This document shows, in pieces, positions 8,713-16,764 of a stretch of DNA of 22,441 nucleotides. The notes below the pieces were generated by a model. That model made no database searches, was not told where the DNA came from, and saw only the letters and a program-made list of their open reading frames with translations. Position 1 is the first letter of the stretch; the number at the start of each line of letters is the position of its first letter. Origin of the DNA: Dictyocoela muelleri (taxonomy: Eukaryota > Microsporidia); assembly GCA_016256075.1 (NCBI GenBank), contig SDVU01000078.1:1-22441 (forward strand), given 5' to 3'. The position numbers and the translations under genes are program-made.

Positions 8713-8968
8713 CCGGAACTTTAGACCCCCTATGGAAATTGTAAATTTCAATACATAAGAGAAAAAACACATAAAGCTTATGTAAAATAAATGTAAAATG
8801 GCAAGATCTTATCAGATATGTAAATATTTTTAGAAACCTATGAATTGGCTCGCTTATATAAAAATATTTACATATCGGATAAGATCTTGTAATTTTACAC
8901 TTATTTTAAATAAGCTTTTTTTCTTATGTATATAAGTTTTCAATTTCCATAGGGGGGTAAAGTTCCGG
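8713..8968. mobile_element. Foldback MITE, 256 bp
   Basis: Two inverted arms of about 115 bp start CCGGAACTTTA, share CCCCCTATGGAAATTG and ACATAAG...AAGCTTAT, and share AAGATCTTATC...ATATGTAAATATTTTT near the centre. A loop of about 25 bases lies between them. It has no coding capacity. Outside the right tip lies TTAA and outside the left tip CTCA, so no clear target duplication is seen; the left flank is the 17-bp array. Superfamily not recognised. Confidence 0.8.
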
Positions 8969-9060
8969 TTAAATAATTATATTTTATATATAAAAAAATA
9001 GTAGATTGGTTAAAAAAAATATTTTTAAAAAAATCGATGAAATCAGTAAATTCAACGTCT

Positions 9061-9545
9061 TTATAATTTCGGAAAATAAATAAAAAAAACATTTAGGTGG
9101 TCTGCTAAAGTGTTAAGACTAATCCCATGACTGTAATGTTCATTTTTTAAATGAATCCACAAATTTTCTATTTTTTTGTGTGTTTGTTTTTTGTATAGGA
9201 TCAACAAAAAAATGTTTGTGATTAACAGAATCAGTATATCGGTCTTATATTTTATAAACATACTATTTATATGTTACTATACATGTTTTCAGGACAATTT
9301 CTCTTTCAATAATGGGAAGAAGTATGGATGCCTGTCTGTTATCAACGAATTCACAATAATAATATCCACTTTTATACTCAACAGCACCAAATATCTAGAA
9401 CTGTTATCAATATCTCCTACTCTATATTTTTTCTTTACCCAATAAGTCCCATCAATCTGCACTTCTTTTAAAATCACACCCAATTGTTTCAATTATTTCT
9501 AACATAAGCACGATTTTTTTCACGAAATAAAAAAATTAATGTTTT
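9061..9545 (-). pseudogene. Broken Merlin (ISXO2-like DDE) transposase, C-terminal part
   Basis: Minus-strand pieces in more than one frame carry the marks of ISXO2-like transposases. In order these are a FREKNRAYVRN helix, the first catalytic Asp in VQIDGTYWVKKKY (9289-9492), then a Tyr/Asp-rich bend followed by VNHKHFFVDP. The glutamate motif TQKIENLWIHLK lies in the frame at 9061-9261; IESLW or IENLW with a following HLK is typical of Merlin and IS1016. At least two frame changes and one stop separate the pieces. The N-terminal zinc-binding part is not present here; another such piece at 14864-15092 is on the other strand and is probably a separate copy. No inverted ends were found. Confidence 0.8.
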
Positions 9546-9698
9546 GTATTTATCCTTGTAGCACCCAATAATGACGGGTTAAAATTCTGACCGGCAAAAT
9601 AAAAATGTTGTAAATAGTGTTAAATAATCTTTTAAACCACAGTTAAAGTTTTTTCTAAAAATTATGTATAACTCTTTTCATTAGGACCCTCGCAGCCG

Positions 9699-10158
9699 GC
9701 CGGATAGCTCAGTGGTTAACACTCTTGCTGTAAAATTTAAATATCGTGGTTTGAATCCCGCTGACTTCACTCTTTAACAAATAATGAGGGAATGACATTG
9801 AGCGGTCATAACTATATAATTATTAGTATAATATAAATTTTTTCCATTGTGGTATAGCTGATTAAGACTTGGTCTAATATGAAAATGAAGCAGAAGGGCC
9901 TTTTCTAGGTGTAGGGATGAGTGTGTTGACGCATCTCGGCAAAAAATAGTGAAAACGAAAATTTATGAAAGGCTACTAATTACCTGTATCCCACTGAGTC
10001 ATTGATAAAACGAAAATCCTCTATAAAACCAGGCTTCTGGGTAGCTTAGGAAGTGACGTATTATCGGAACATCAAGAACCTCTCAGATCCACGGTAGGAG
10101 ACAGTTCTTGAGTTTGCAGCTATGGATGCTGTCAGCATGTAATATAATATAATTTTTA
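9699..10158 (+). mobile_element. Complete tRNA-derived SINE
   Basis: The head is tRNA-like. The A box TAGCTCAGTGG is at 9705-9715 and the B box GGTTTGAATCC at 9748-9758, 32 bases apart, as in Pol III genes. CTGTAAA between them resembles the anticodon loop of tRNA-Tyr. The body then carries family blocks: AATAATGAGGGAATGACATT, GGTATAGCTGATTAAGACTT, GATGAGTGTGTTGACGCATC, TCATTGATAAAACGAAAATC and TTCTGGGTAGCTTAGGAAGT. It ends in GCAGCTATGGATGCTGTCAG CATGTAATA followed by an AT-only tail. No clear target duplication was found for this copy. There is no coding capacity, so it would depend on an enzyme encoded elsewhere. Confidence 0.88.
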
Positions 10159-10326
10159 AAATCAATAATTTTTCTTAAATTAAAAATTTTTTAATTTCTA
10201 CACAACATTTGGGGAATATCTTTTTTTGTGCCCGAGAAATTTTTTTAATAAATATGGCACTACATCCTATATGAGTTCTACACTTCTGTATTAAAACATT
10301 TAATATTTTTTTATTTTACAAATACA

Positions 10327-10373
10327 TCGACACTGTAGCTTGTAAACCACAAAAATAGATGGTTCACATGTTA
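10327..10373. repeat. 22-bp-arm hairpin
   Basis: CGACACTGTAGCTTGTAAACCA pairs with TGGTTCACATGTTACAGTGTCG with four mismatches across a loop of only a few bases. It is GC-richer than its surroundings. It may be a small palindromic element or a structured RNA; no promoter was recognised. Confidence 0.55.
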
Positions 10374-11121
10374 CAGTGTCGCCCGTTTTTATATAAATAT
10401 TATTTAAATTAAATATCACATTTTCATTAAAAAGCTCCGAAATAAATGAAATTGGGTTTTCAGATATCTATTTATATAATTAAATCTATTCAACAATCCA
10501 TGTAATGTATATAAACTCTGATATATTTGTTGGCTAGTTAAATTGAAATTATTTCTAAATTTTTTAATCAGAATTAAAATGTTACCTATGCATCAAACTA
10601 TAGATAAACATCAAATTATTTTTATATTTATTAACTTCTAGTTTTTCAAAAATAAAATAATCATTTTTATCAATATTTAAATAAATTTATTAATCATTTA
10701 ATATTTTATTTTTGAGCTTACTCTAACATTGAATTTTGATGCTTCGTTTTTCTGATTAATATTTTTATTTATTAAATTTTTTATTATTTTGTCATTTATA
10801 TTTTTCTTTTTATTGTTGTTATTATTTTTTTGATTTTTCTTTGTTCATATTTAAGGGGCATTTTTTTGAAATTAAAAATATATTGATTTTTATTATCAAT
10901 TTCTATTTTATGGTCAAGTTCAAGGGAAGGGGTCATTTTTTATGAATGATTTTGATCTTTAATTAAAAAAGATGAGTGATCATATTTAAGGGTATTAATA
11001 TTTAAGGAAATCCACTGTAATTATTATTTTAATTAAAAAACAAATTTAAAACAAATTAAAGCTACTTAAAATAAATTTTTAATTTAAAATTGATCATAAA
11101 AAATTTAAATAATTCAAACAC

Positions 11122-11130
11122 TAAATACCC
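11122..11130 (+). promoter_or_regulatory. CCC start signal of the repeat-protein gene
   Basis: TAAATACCC abuts the start codon: CCC occupies 11128-11130 and ATG starts at 11131. This is the microsporidian start-proximal motif and supports this ATG. Confidence 0.65.
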
Positions 11131-12597
11131 ATGGCAAACCAAATCAAAGATTTAATTGACTTTTACAATTCCTTGGATAAAAAAGAACCTAAGAAGAAAC
11201 CAGTCATTAGAATAAAAAATGGTAATGTTTCGACGCTTATTGATTTCTTTGAGAGTCTTAGTTCACAAGAAGATCATATCAACCGAGCATCTTGCAAAAA
11301 AATTAATCTTCCAAATTCTAAAAAAACAATTTCAACTATAAAAACGGTTTATGATAACGATAAAAATAAAGATCATGATGAGTTTAAGAAGAAAGTAGAA
11401 ACTAAACAGAATGAAGAAAATGATTTCAAAGATTTCAAAGATCTTAAATATAATTATTTAAAAGATAAGGATTTAAAAGATAAGGATTTAAAAGATAATG
11501 ATTTAAAAGATAAGGATTTAAAAGATAAGGATTTAAAAGATAAGGATTTAAAAGATAAGGATTTAAAAGATAAGGATTTAAAAGATAATGATTTAAATGA
11601 TAATGATATCAAATATAATGATTTAAAGGACAAGGATATCAAAGATAAGGATTTAAAAGATAATGATTTAAAAGATAGGGATTTAAAAGATAGGGATTTA
11701 AAAGATAAGGATTTAAAAGATAGGGATTTAAAGGACAAGGATATCAAAGATAGGGATTTAAAAGATAATGATTTAAAAGTTGAAAAGGGCAATTCAACGA
11801 TTGAAAATTTTTCAAATTTTGAAGAAGAAAATTTCGAACTTATTAATCACCATCTTTTGAGTCAGTCAAGAAGGTTTAAAAGAACAGATGAAAAAACATT
11901 TCGAGAAAATGAAGATGATGAAAACCTAAAATCTGTACAGAATGAATTAACGGATGATTTGTTAAACGGGTTAAAAGTATCTAACAACAACTCTTCAAAG
12001 GTATTATTAGAAAATTATAACGAAAAAGAAAAGAATTCTAATGATATAGGGCCTGAAGAGTTTAGACACGAAAATCAAACACAAAGTAAAAATTCAGTTC
12101 AGGTAAATACAAATGAATTAGCAGATTTCAGTTTTTTAAATTATGAATATCATTTAGATGAATTCGATAGTTGTTGTAGAGGTGATAATAGTGTCCTTTA
12201 TTTAGATGATGACGATGAAATTCAAAGTTTATGTTGTAATGATGAAATTCAAAGGTTGTGTTGTAATGATGAAATTCAAAGTTTGTGTTGTGATGGAGAA
12301 AACCAAGAATTGTCGGATTTTCATTCTCTCGAAAATGAATTTCCTAAAGTTAAGGGTAACGAAATTGAGGTTATCGATTCGATTGATTATTCCAATGATG
12401 ATTCGAAAATTCAATCATCACAAATAAAATCGGTTGATTCCAGTCCTAAATCGATTAATAGCAGCCGAAGAATTACTATAGATACTTCAAAAAATATCAT
12501 ATTTGATGTATATGATACAGAATATCCATTGGAAATAGTTAAAAAGTTTATTGAATTGCATGGATCGCCTTGGAAAAGAAATAAAGAATCAAAATAG
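11131..12597 (+). CDS. Low-complexity protein with KDLKD and EIQSLCC repeats
   Basis: This 488-residue protein has no family I recognise. The N-terminus holds a motif twice: LIDFYNSL (residues 8-15) and LIDFFESL (36-43), separated by a basic linker. Residues 110-214 are 21 tandem five-residue units of the form LKDKD, with N or R sometimes replacing the second K, giving an extremely charged stretch probably helical or extended. Residues 362-388 are three nine-residue units DEIQ(S/R)LCC(N/D), adding six Cys. The C-terminus (about 452-488) is less repetitive and ends with VKKFIELHGSPWKRNKESK. No signal peptide or membrane segment is seen, so it is probably intracellular. The start is backed by CCC immediately before ATG. 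Frame-preserving 15- and 27-bp repeats argue for selection on the reading frame. The long minus-strand frame at 11454-11792 is only a by-product of the repeat. Confidence 0.85.
   Translation: MANQIKDLIDFYNSLDKKEPKKKPVIRIKNGNVSTLIDFFESLSSQEDHINRASCKKINLPNSKKTISTIKTVYDNDKNKDHDEFKKKVETKQNEENDFKDFKDLKYNYLKDKDLKDKDLKDNDLKDKDLKDKDLKDKDLKDKDLKDKDLKDNDLNDNDIKYNDLKDKDIKDKDLKDNDLKDRDLKDRDLKDKDLKDRDLKDKDIKDRDLKDNDLKVEKGNSTIENFSNFEEENFELINHHLLSQSRRFKRTDEKTFRENEDDENLKSVQNELTDDLLNGLKVSNNNSSKVLLENYNEKEKNSNDIGPEEFRHENQTQSKNSVQVNTNELADFSFLNYEYHLDEFDSCCRGDNSVLYLDDDDEIQSLCCNDEIQRLCCNDEIQSLCCDGENQELSDFHSLENEFPKVKGNEIEVIDSIDYSNDDSKIQSSQIKSVDSSPKSINSSRRITIDTSKNIIFDVYDTEYPLEIVKKFIELHGSPWKRNKESK
11458..11772 (+). 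repeat. Coding minisatellite, 21 x 15 bp
   Basis: Units of the form TTAAAAGATAAGGAT, 15 bp long, encode LKDKD and variants. Most copies are nearly identical, so the array probably changes length by slippage. All changes keep the frame. Confidence 0.93.
12214..12294 (+). repeat. Coding repeat, 3 x 27 bp
   Basis: There are three nearly identical 27-bp units encoding DEIQSLCCN, DEIQRLCCN and DEIQSLCCD. They lie inside the repeat-protein gene and keep its frame. Confidence 0.9.
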
Positions 12598-12919
12598 TGT
12601 TAATATTTTTTTATTTCTAATTTATACGCAAATCTTCAATTTTATACTTTAATACTTTTATAATAAGACGGTTAATAAAATATATCGGAAGTTAAATCTA
12701 ATTTATGATTTTTTATAATAATTATAGGATGCGATTTATAATAAATTTTATAAGAACTTCGCGGAATCTAATTTTTAAAAGTTTATATTTAAGTATAAAA
12801 ATGTATTTCTTGTCTAAAAATTAAATAAAATATTGAAATGTCGTAATTATATTTACATATTTGTATTATTTCGCGCACTAATTGTACAATTTGGTTATTT
12901 TTTATAAAACCCACCAAAA
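12598..12919. other. AT-rich spacer
   Basis: No gene, repeat or promoter was recognised between the end of the repeat-protein gene and the following SINE. Confidence 0.6.
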
Positions 12920-12932
12920 AAATCAATCATTG

Positions 12933-13381
12933 AAGCCGATAGATCAGTGGTTAACACTCTTGAATGTAAAATTTAAGTATCGTGATTCGAATCCCGCTGA
13001 CGTCACTCTTTAATAAATAATGAGTGGGTGACATTAAGCGGTCATAACTATAGAAATATAGTATTAATATACAGTTGTTCCAGTATGGTATAGCTAATTA
13101 AGACTTGGTCAAATATGACAATGAAGCAGAAGGGACTCTCCTAGGTGTGGGGATGAGTGCGACGACGCATCTCGGCAAAAAGTAGTGAAAATAAAAATTC
13201 ATGAAAAAGCCTCTAATTACATCTATCCAGCTGAGTCATTGATAAAACGAAGATCGCGTATACAGCACGGCTTCTGGGTAGCTTAGGAAGCGATTTATTA
13301 TTAGAACACCAAGAACCAAAGGTCACAGACCACGATGGGAGACAACTCTCCGGGGTGGCAGCTATGGATTTTGTCAACATG

Positions 13382-13418
<37 letters not shown>
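12933..13418 (+). mobile_element. Complete tRNA-derived SINE with target duplication
   Basis: This is a full copy of the family: a tRNA-like head (A box slightly changed to TAGATCAGTGG, B box in TGATTCGAATCCCG), the same body blocks as the copy at 9699-10158, and GCAGCTATGGATTTTGTCAA followed by about 18 TA units. It is flanked by an imperfect 13-bp target duplication, AAATCAATCATTG (12920-12932) and AAATCAAAAATTG (13419-13431), 11 of 13 matching. The duplication length and the simple-repeat tail are what target-primed reverse transcription leaves. The overlapping minus-strand frame at 13213-13425 is not a gene. Confidence 0.9.
13384..13418. repeat. (TA)n microsatellite tail
   Basis: An uninterrupted TA run of about 35 bp forms the 3' tail of the SINE at 12933-13418. 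Other copies have shorter AT tails, so this one probably grew after insertion. Confidence 0.85.
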
Positions 13419-13422
<4 letters not shown>

Positions 13423-13579
13423 CAAAAATTGTTAAAAATAAAATAAAATTTTTTAATTAGGATAAATACCGTTAAAAACATTATTGGCTTCCCCACATAT
13501 AAGAATAAAAATTTCTAAAAAACTTTGATTCATGGTTTAGTAATTTAAATATATGATCTATTATGTATTTACATTAATG

Positions 13580-14445
13580 TTATTTGTTTGTTGCTTTCTG
13601 TCTCCTTTTTGAAATGTAACTTTTGAGCGTTCCAACTACATTTTCGATTAGATTTAATTCTGGGGAATAAGAAGGTAAAAACAAATATGAAATATTATTA
13701 TTACTAAAAAATGTCTTTATGTGGGGGATGGATGAAACCTCTTATTATCCATAATAAGTACATAAATTGGACTTTAAATTATTTCTCTCATGCTTTTGTC
13801 AAAAAATCATAGAATGTATCATCAAATAACCCGTCAAGTAACTTGTATTTTAAAATTCCAGATGGTGATAATATCGCACATAATGAAATATTCTTAACAT
13901 TTTGAAGGTTTCAAAAAACTTAAAGCATCTACATTAGTAGGACTATATATATGAAATGCTTCCATGTAAATTAAAGCCGCTTTCATCTAAATATAAGCCG
14001 GTTTTATTTCTAAAACTATTTATTCTTGCACAATACTCAATCACCAAACCTTTGTGATTTCGGAATTTAGAAAATTTGATCTTCTATTTATCCTTTTCTG
14101 ACTTAAACCACTCATTTATACAAGCCTTTGAATCTATAAAATTGATGTATTTACGAATTTTTCTTTAAATACATCATGTGCTTCAATCCGTGCCAATGAA
14201 TTATCTTAATAAAAAATTTCTGTCAAAAATTTTTATTTCAGAGTAGTTGCGTTTTTATTACAGACATTTTTCTTTTTATAGTCTTCGAAAGTGGCGTTGG
14301 TATTTTCATCAAGGTATTTCCACATTTTGTAAATTGATGATTTCCGAAGTGTTGTAATATTTATAATTCGCTCAGTGATTTTTCATTTTTTAGACGTTTT
14401 ATTAGCTCGAAATGATGTAAGATTATGAAAATATATTTTTTTATC
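13580..14445 (-). pseudogene. Broken IS630/Tc1-like DDE transposase
   Basis: Minus-strand pieces in several frames are in family order. They are an N-terminal helix-turn-helix-like stretch with ERIINITTLRKSSIYKMWKY, the first catalytic Asp in TGLYLDESGFNLH (near 13985), NVKNISLCAILSPSGILKYK, LLDGLFDDTFYDFL, and the C-terminal PSYSPELNLIENVVGTLKSY with the third catalytic acidic residue (near 13650). The gene ends at a TAA at 13580-13582. Several stops and frame changes make it clearly dead. The family role is cut-and-paste transposition into TA sites. The likely right end of the element is near 14447-14497; the left end was not found and may have been lost next to the SINE at 12933-13418. Confidence 0.8.
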
Positions 14446-14446
14446 T

Positions 14447-14497
14447 ATGGTTATTATATTTCCGAGTCTTGTTCGGAAAGATGCCTACCACCAATTT
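14447..14497 (-). repeat. Probable terminal repeat of the Tc1-like element
   Basis: Read on the minus strand this is GGTGGTAGGCATCTTTCCGA ACAAGACTCGGAAAT. A closely similar sequence stands alone at 21890-21940. It lies just upstream of the Tc1-like transposase, where a terminal inverted repeat would be. Confidence 0.5.
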
Positions 14498-14812
14498 AGC
14501 TACTTAAAAATGATTTTTTTATTTTTTAACCCTTAATGTTTTTTTAAAAAAAAATAAAAAAAATAATTAACTTTTAAAAATAATTTTTACATGAATTTTT
14601 ATTAATAATTCCAGTTATCTGAGAAATTATTTTTGCCAATTTTTGTAAAAGTTTAAGAAAAGTAAATAAAAGATTTTACGAATATTTTTAATCATTAAAA
14701 TTACTGAATTCAAACACCTTAAATGTTTAGGAATATGATAAATATTGTATTTTTTTTTAAAAAATATCGCTTTAAAAAATTATTATTTCCATTCAAAAGT
14801 GGAAAAAATATA
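14498..14812. other. AT-rich spacer
   Basis: No gene or repeat structure was recognised between the Tc1-like element and the Merlin head. Confidence 0.5.
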
Positions 14813-14850
14813 ATTCGGATCTGATCACTTTTTCCCCTATAGGGTAAAAA
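14813..14850 (+). repeat. Possible Merlin terminal repeat
   Basis: GGATCTGATCACTTTTTCCC followed by CTATAGGGT stands out from the A/T background just upstream of the Merlin reading frame, where a terminal inverted repeat is expected. No partner was found downstream, so this is an inference from position. Confidence 0.35.
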
Positions 14851-14863
14851 AACCGACACCCTT

Positions 14864-15095
14864 ATGATTAATGTAAATCTTGAATACATACTTTCAATAC
14901 GAACTAATAATTCTCTATCAGTAAATTTTTTTTAAAGAACGATGTATTCTACGTGGTTTAATGCATTGCAATAATTGTAAAAAATTAATGAAAACAGTCA
15001 ATTATAAACGAAACATTAATCGTTTAGCTTGGCTTTGCTACCGCAAATCTTGTTCAGAATTTTTAAAATACGTTTCAGTTCGAAAGAATAGGGCT
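14864..15095 (+). pseudogene. Merlin transposase, N-terminal part, broken
   Basis: A frame starts at ATG 14864, two bases after CCC, giving MINVNLEYILSIRTNNSLSV and then NFF. After one frame change at a run of eight T's it continues as KERCILRGLMHCNNCKKLMK and the zinc-binding region WLCYRKSCSEFLKYVSVRKN. The Cys pattern (CxxC, then a later Cys pair) with the YVSVRKN ending is the N-terminal module of ISXO2/Merlin transposases. The catalytic domain does not follow: the MULE-like element starts at 15096. The rest of the gene was not found beyond that element. It is on the other strand from the Merlin C-terminal piece at 9061-9545, so it is probably a separate copy. Confidence 0.7.
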
Positions 15096-16760
15096 ATCCG
15101 AAAAAATGCCGAAGGCATTTTTTCGGATTTTATTTTCGGCATTTTTCCGAAAAAATGCCGAAATTTTTATCATTAAATTTATTTTTAATTTTATAAAAAA
15201 ACAAAATAAAATACATAGATTTAAAAAATCAAAATAAATTTTAATTAAATCATTTTCAAATTTAAAATGTAAATCAAAAAATAAAAATGGATTTAATTAT
15301 AAAAATATAACTTTATTTAATATAAAGGTTGAAATCTCTTGCCATAGATTCAAAAAACTCAAGGCCATCATAGAAATAGTAATTTCTTACAATTAGTTCA
15401 TAATTTTTCAATTTTTTCTTTAATTCAATTTCCAAGATTTCAAATCATTAATTTTCATACTTACTCGAGATTCTTCAACTTTTAGTAACTCAATTACTTT
15501 TGGTAATATACTATTCTTTCTAGATGTCATGGAATTTAAATGCCTATGATAGGCTTCGCAACTATTATTCGTTGTTGGTATGCCGGCAATAAGTCTTTCA
15601 TAAACACTCCAAAATTCAATTGTTTTATTTTTTATTTTAGAATATAAAAAGTTATTTTTAAAAAAGTTAGTTATGAGATTATAACAATGATTATTTTGTT
15701 TTAACATTAAAATTTTTTGAAATTCTTCTTGAATTTTATCCGGAGGAACAAATGCCAGCAATAATAAGTATTTAACATACATTTTGAAGTTTTTATCTTC
15801 TTTATAAAAATCAATTATTTTTTGATCATTCAAAAATCTGATAAATATTTGGTTGAAATGAAAATTACAACCATATAGTTTTGTATTATAAAAAAAAATT
15901 GTATTGATTGCATTGTATATACCCATTTCGAAATCAATAATAAAATTTTCCGGAGATTGTTTCAGTAAAAATTTGATTTTTTTAAAAATTTCAATATATG
16001 AACTTCCGGTCTTAGATTTCATCAGTATATATATAAATGGTAAAGTTTTATTGAAAAAATAACCGTAAATTATAAAAAGTTGAGAAAAAGATTTTGGTGA
16101 ACTATAAAAAGTTCCATCTGCTAACCAAGTTTTGCATTTTTTCAAATTATTTAAATTTTCATCTGTCGCAAAAATCAAATATCCATTTTTACAAGAAATA
16201 TCTGATTCAAATTGTAAAAACTTTTTGTGGTTTAATGTATATTTTTGAGATTCAGAAAGCGAACTTGTGTTTATATCAATATTAAAACGCGAGGTATTTC
16301 TCAATCTATTAAAATAATCTCTCAAACTATCATATCTTCTAATCGAGCTCTTTTGTTCATCTGATAAATTTATTATTTTTGCTCTCAAAGTCGTGCCGAA
16401 ATCTTCAGATGTATTTATAGCTGCCGATTTGAGAGTTTCATTAATATCAATTTGTAATATACAAACGTATTCCTTCTCGTGCCAATGAACAGGATTATTC
16501 ATTAGTGCATTTGATTGAATATTTGTATGGAGTCGCCCAGTACAATCTCTTCTTAAACATCTCCAACTGTTGAATTAAGGGCATTTCTTATTAAAATATA
16601 AATATATTCATCATAAATTATTTTTTGTGCCCTTTTTGTGAATTTATGAATTTTGGTTGATTCATGAAGGGGTTAAATTTTTTTTGAATTTTTTTCGGCA
16701 TTTTTTCGGAAAAATGCCGAAAATAAAATCCGAAAAAATGCCTTCGGCATTTTTTCGGAT
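15096..16760 (-). mobile_element. MULE-like DNA transposon with hairpin ends
   Basis: A 1665-bp element with near-identical terminal inverted repeats of about 72 bp (15096-15167 and 16689-16760). Each repeat folds into two hairpins: CCGAAAAAATGCC facing GGCATTTTTTCGG, and a second around TTCGGCATTTTTCCG. Inside is one transposase gene on the minus strand. The 9 bases outside (AATAGGGCT and TGGGAAGAT) do not match, so the expected 8-11 bp target duplication is missing. A deletion or a recombination between elements may have removed it. The ends differ at only a few sites, so it is probably among the younger elements here. Confidence 0.8.
15420..16665 (-). pseudogene. FLYWCH-MULE transposase, C-terminal 360 codons open, N-terminus broken
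   Basis: The frame 15420-16502 (360 codons) carries the MULE DDE core: first Asp in TWLADGTFYSSPKSF, then PFIYILMKSKTGSSY, second Asp in ENFIIDFEMG, CNFHFNQ with the Cys/His pair, and the late TTNNSCEAYHRHLN that holds the catalytic Glu. Upstream, in the same frame but before that Met, lies a FLYWCH zinc finger, SWRCLRRDCTGRLHTN...HWH, so the 16502 Met is not the true start. The true start is probably the ATG at 16663-16665, with CCCC three bases upstream, giving MNQPKFINSQKGHKK. Between them at least one frame change and one stop break the finger. The family cuts and pastes the element. As it stands only the core without a complete DNA-binding finger could be made. Confidence 0.85.
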
Positions 16761-16764
16761 TGGG

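Larger units (their letters stand above)
10159..11130. other. AT-rich spacer with one hairpin
   Basis: About 970 bases without a convincing gene. It holds the hairpin at 10327-10373. On the minus strand, about 10300-10475, there is an open stretch of about 58 codons with no early Met (ISENPISFISELFNENVIFN and, later, TGDTVTCEPSIFVVYK) whose meaning is unclear. The last 100 bases before 11131 are almost pure A/T, as before other genes here. Confidence 0.45.

Noticed and set aside
9176-9445. Plus-strand 89-codon frame
   Set aside because: It overlaps the Merlin fragment on the minus strand, which has clear catalytic motifs; the plus frame resembles nothing.
9699-9775. A functional tRNA gene
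   Set aside because: A and B boxes are good, but the acceptor and T stems pair poorly and the same head always continues into the SINE body; all copies, on both strands, are SINE heads.
11454-11792. Minus-strand frame of 112 codons (repeats of KSLSF)
   Set aside because: It is the antisense of the 15-bp coding minisatellite; the plus-strand gene has the start signal and extends far beyond the repeat on both sides.
12206-12427. Frames of 73 codons (plus) and 61 codons (minus, 12229-12414) inside the repeat-protein gene
   Set aside because: They are shadows of the real frame caused by the 27-bp repeats; no start signal and no family resemblance.
13213-13425. Minus-strand 70-codon frame starting with a run of Ile-Tyr
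   Set aside because: It is the antisense of the SINE body and its TA tail; the same region in other copies does not keep the frame.
16094-16285. Plus-strand 63-codon frame
   Set aside because: It is antisense to the MULE transposase core, which explains it.
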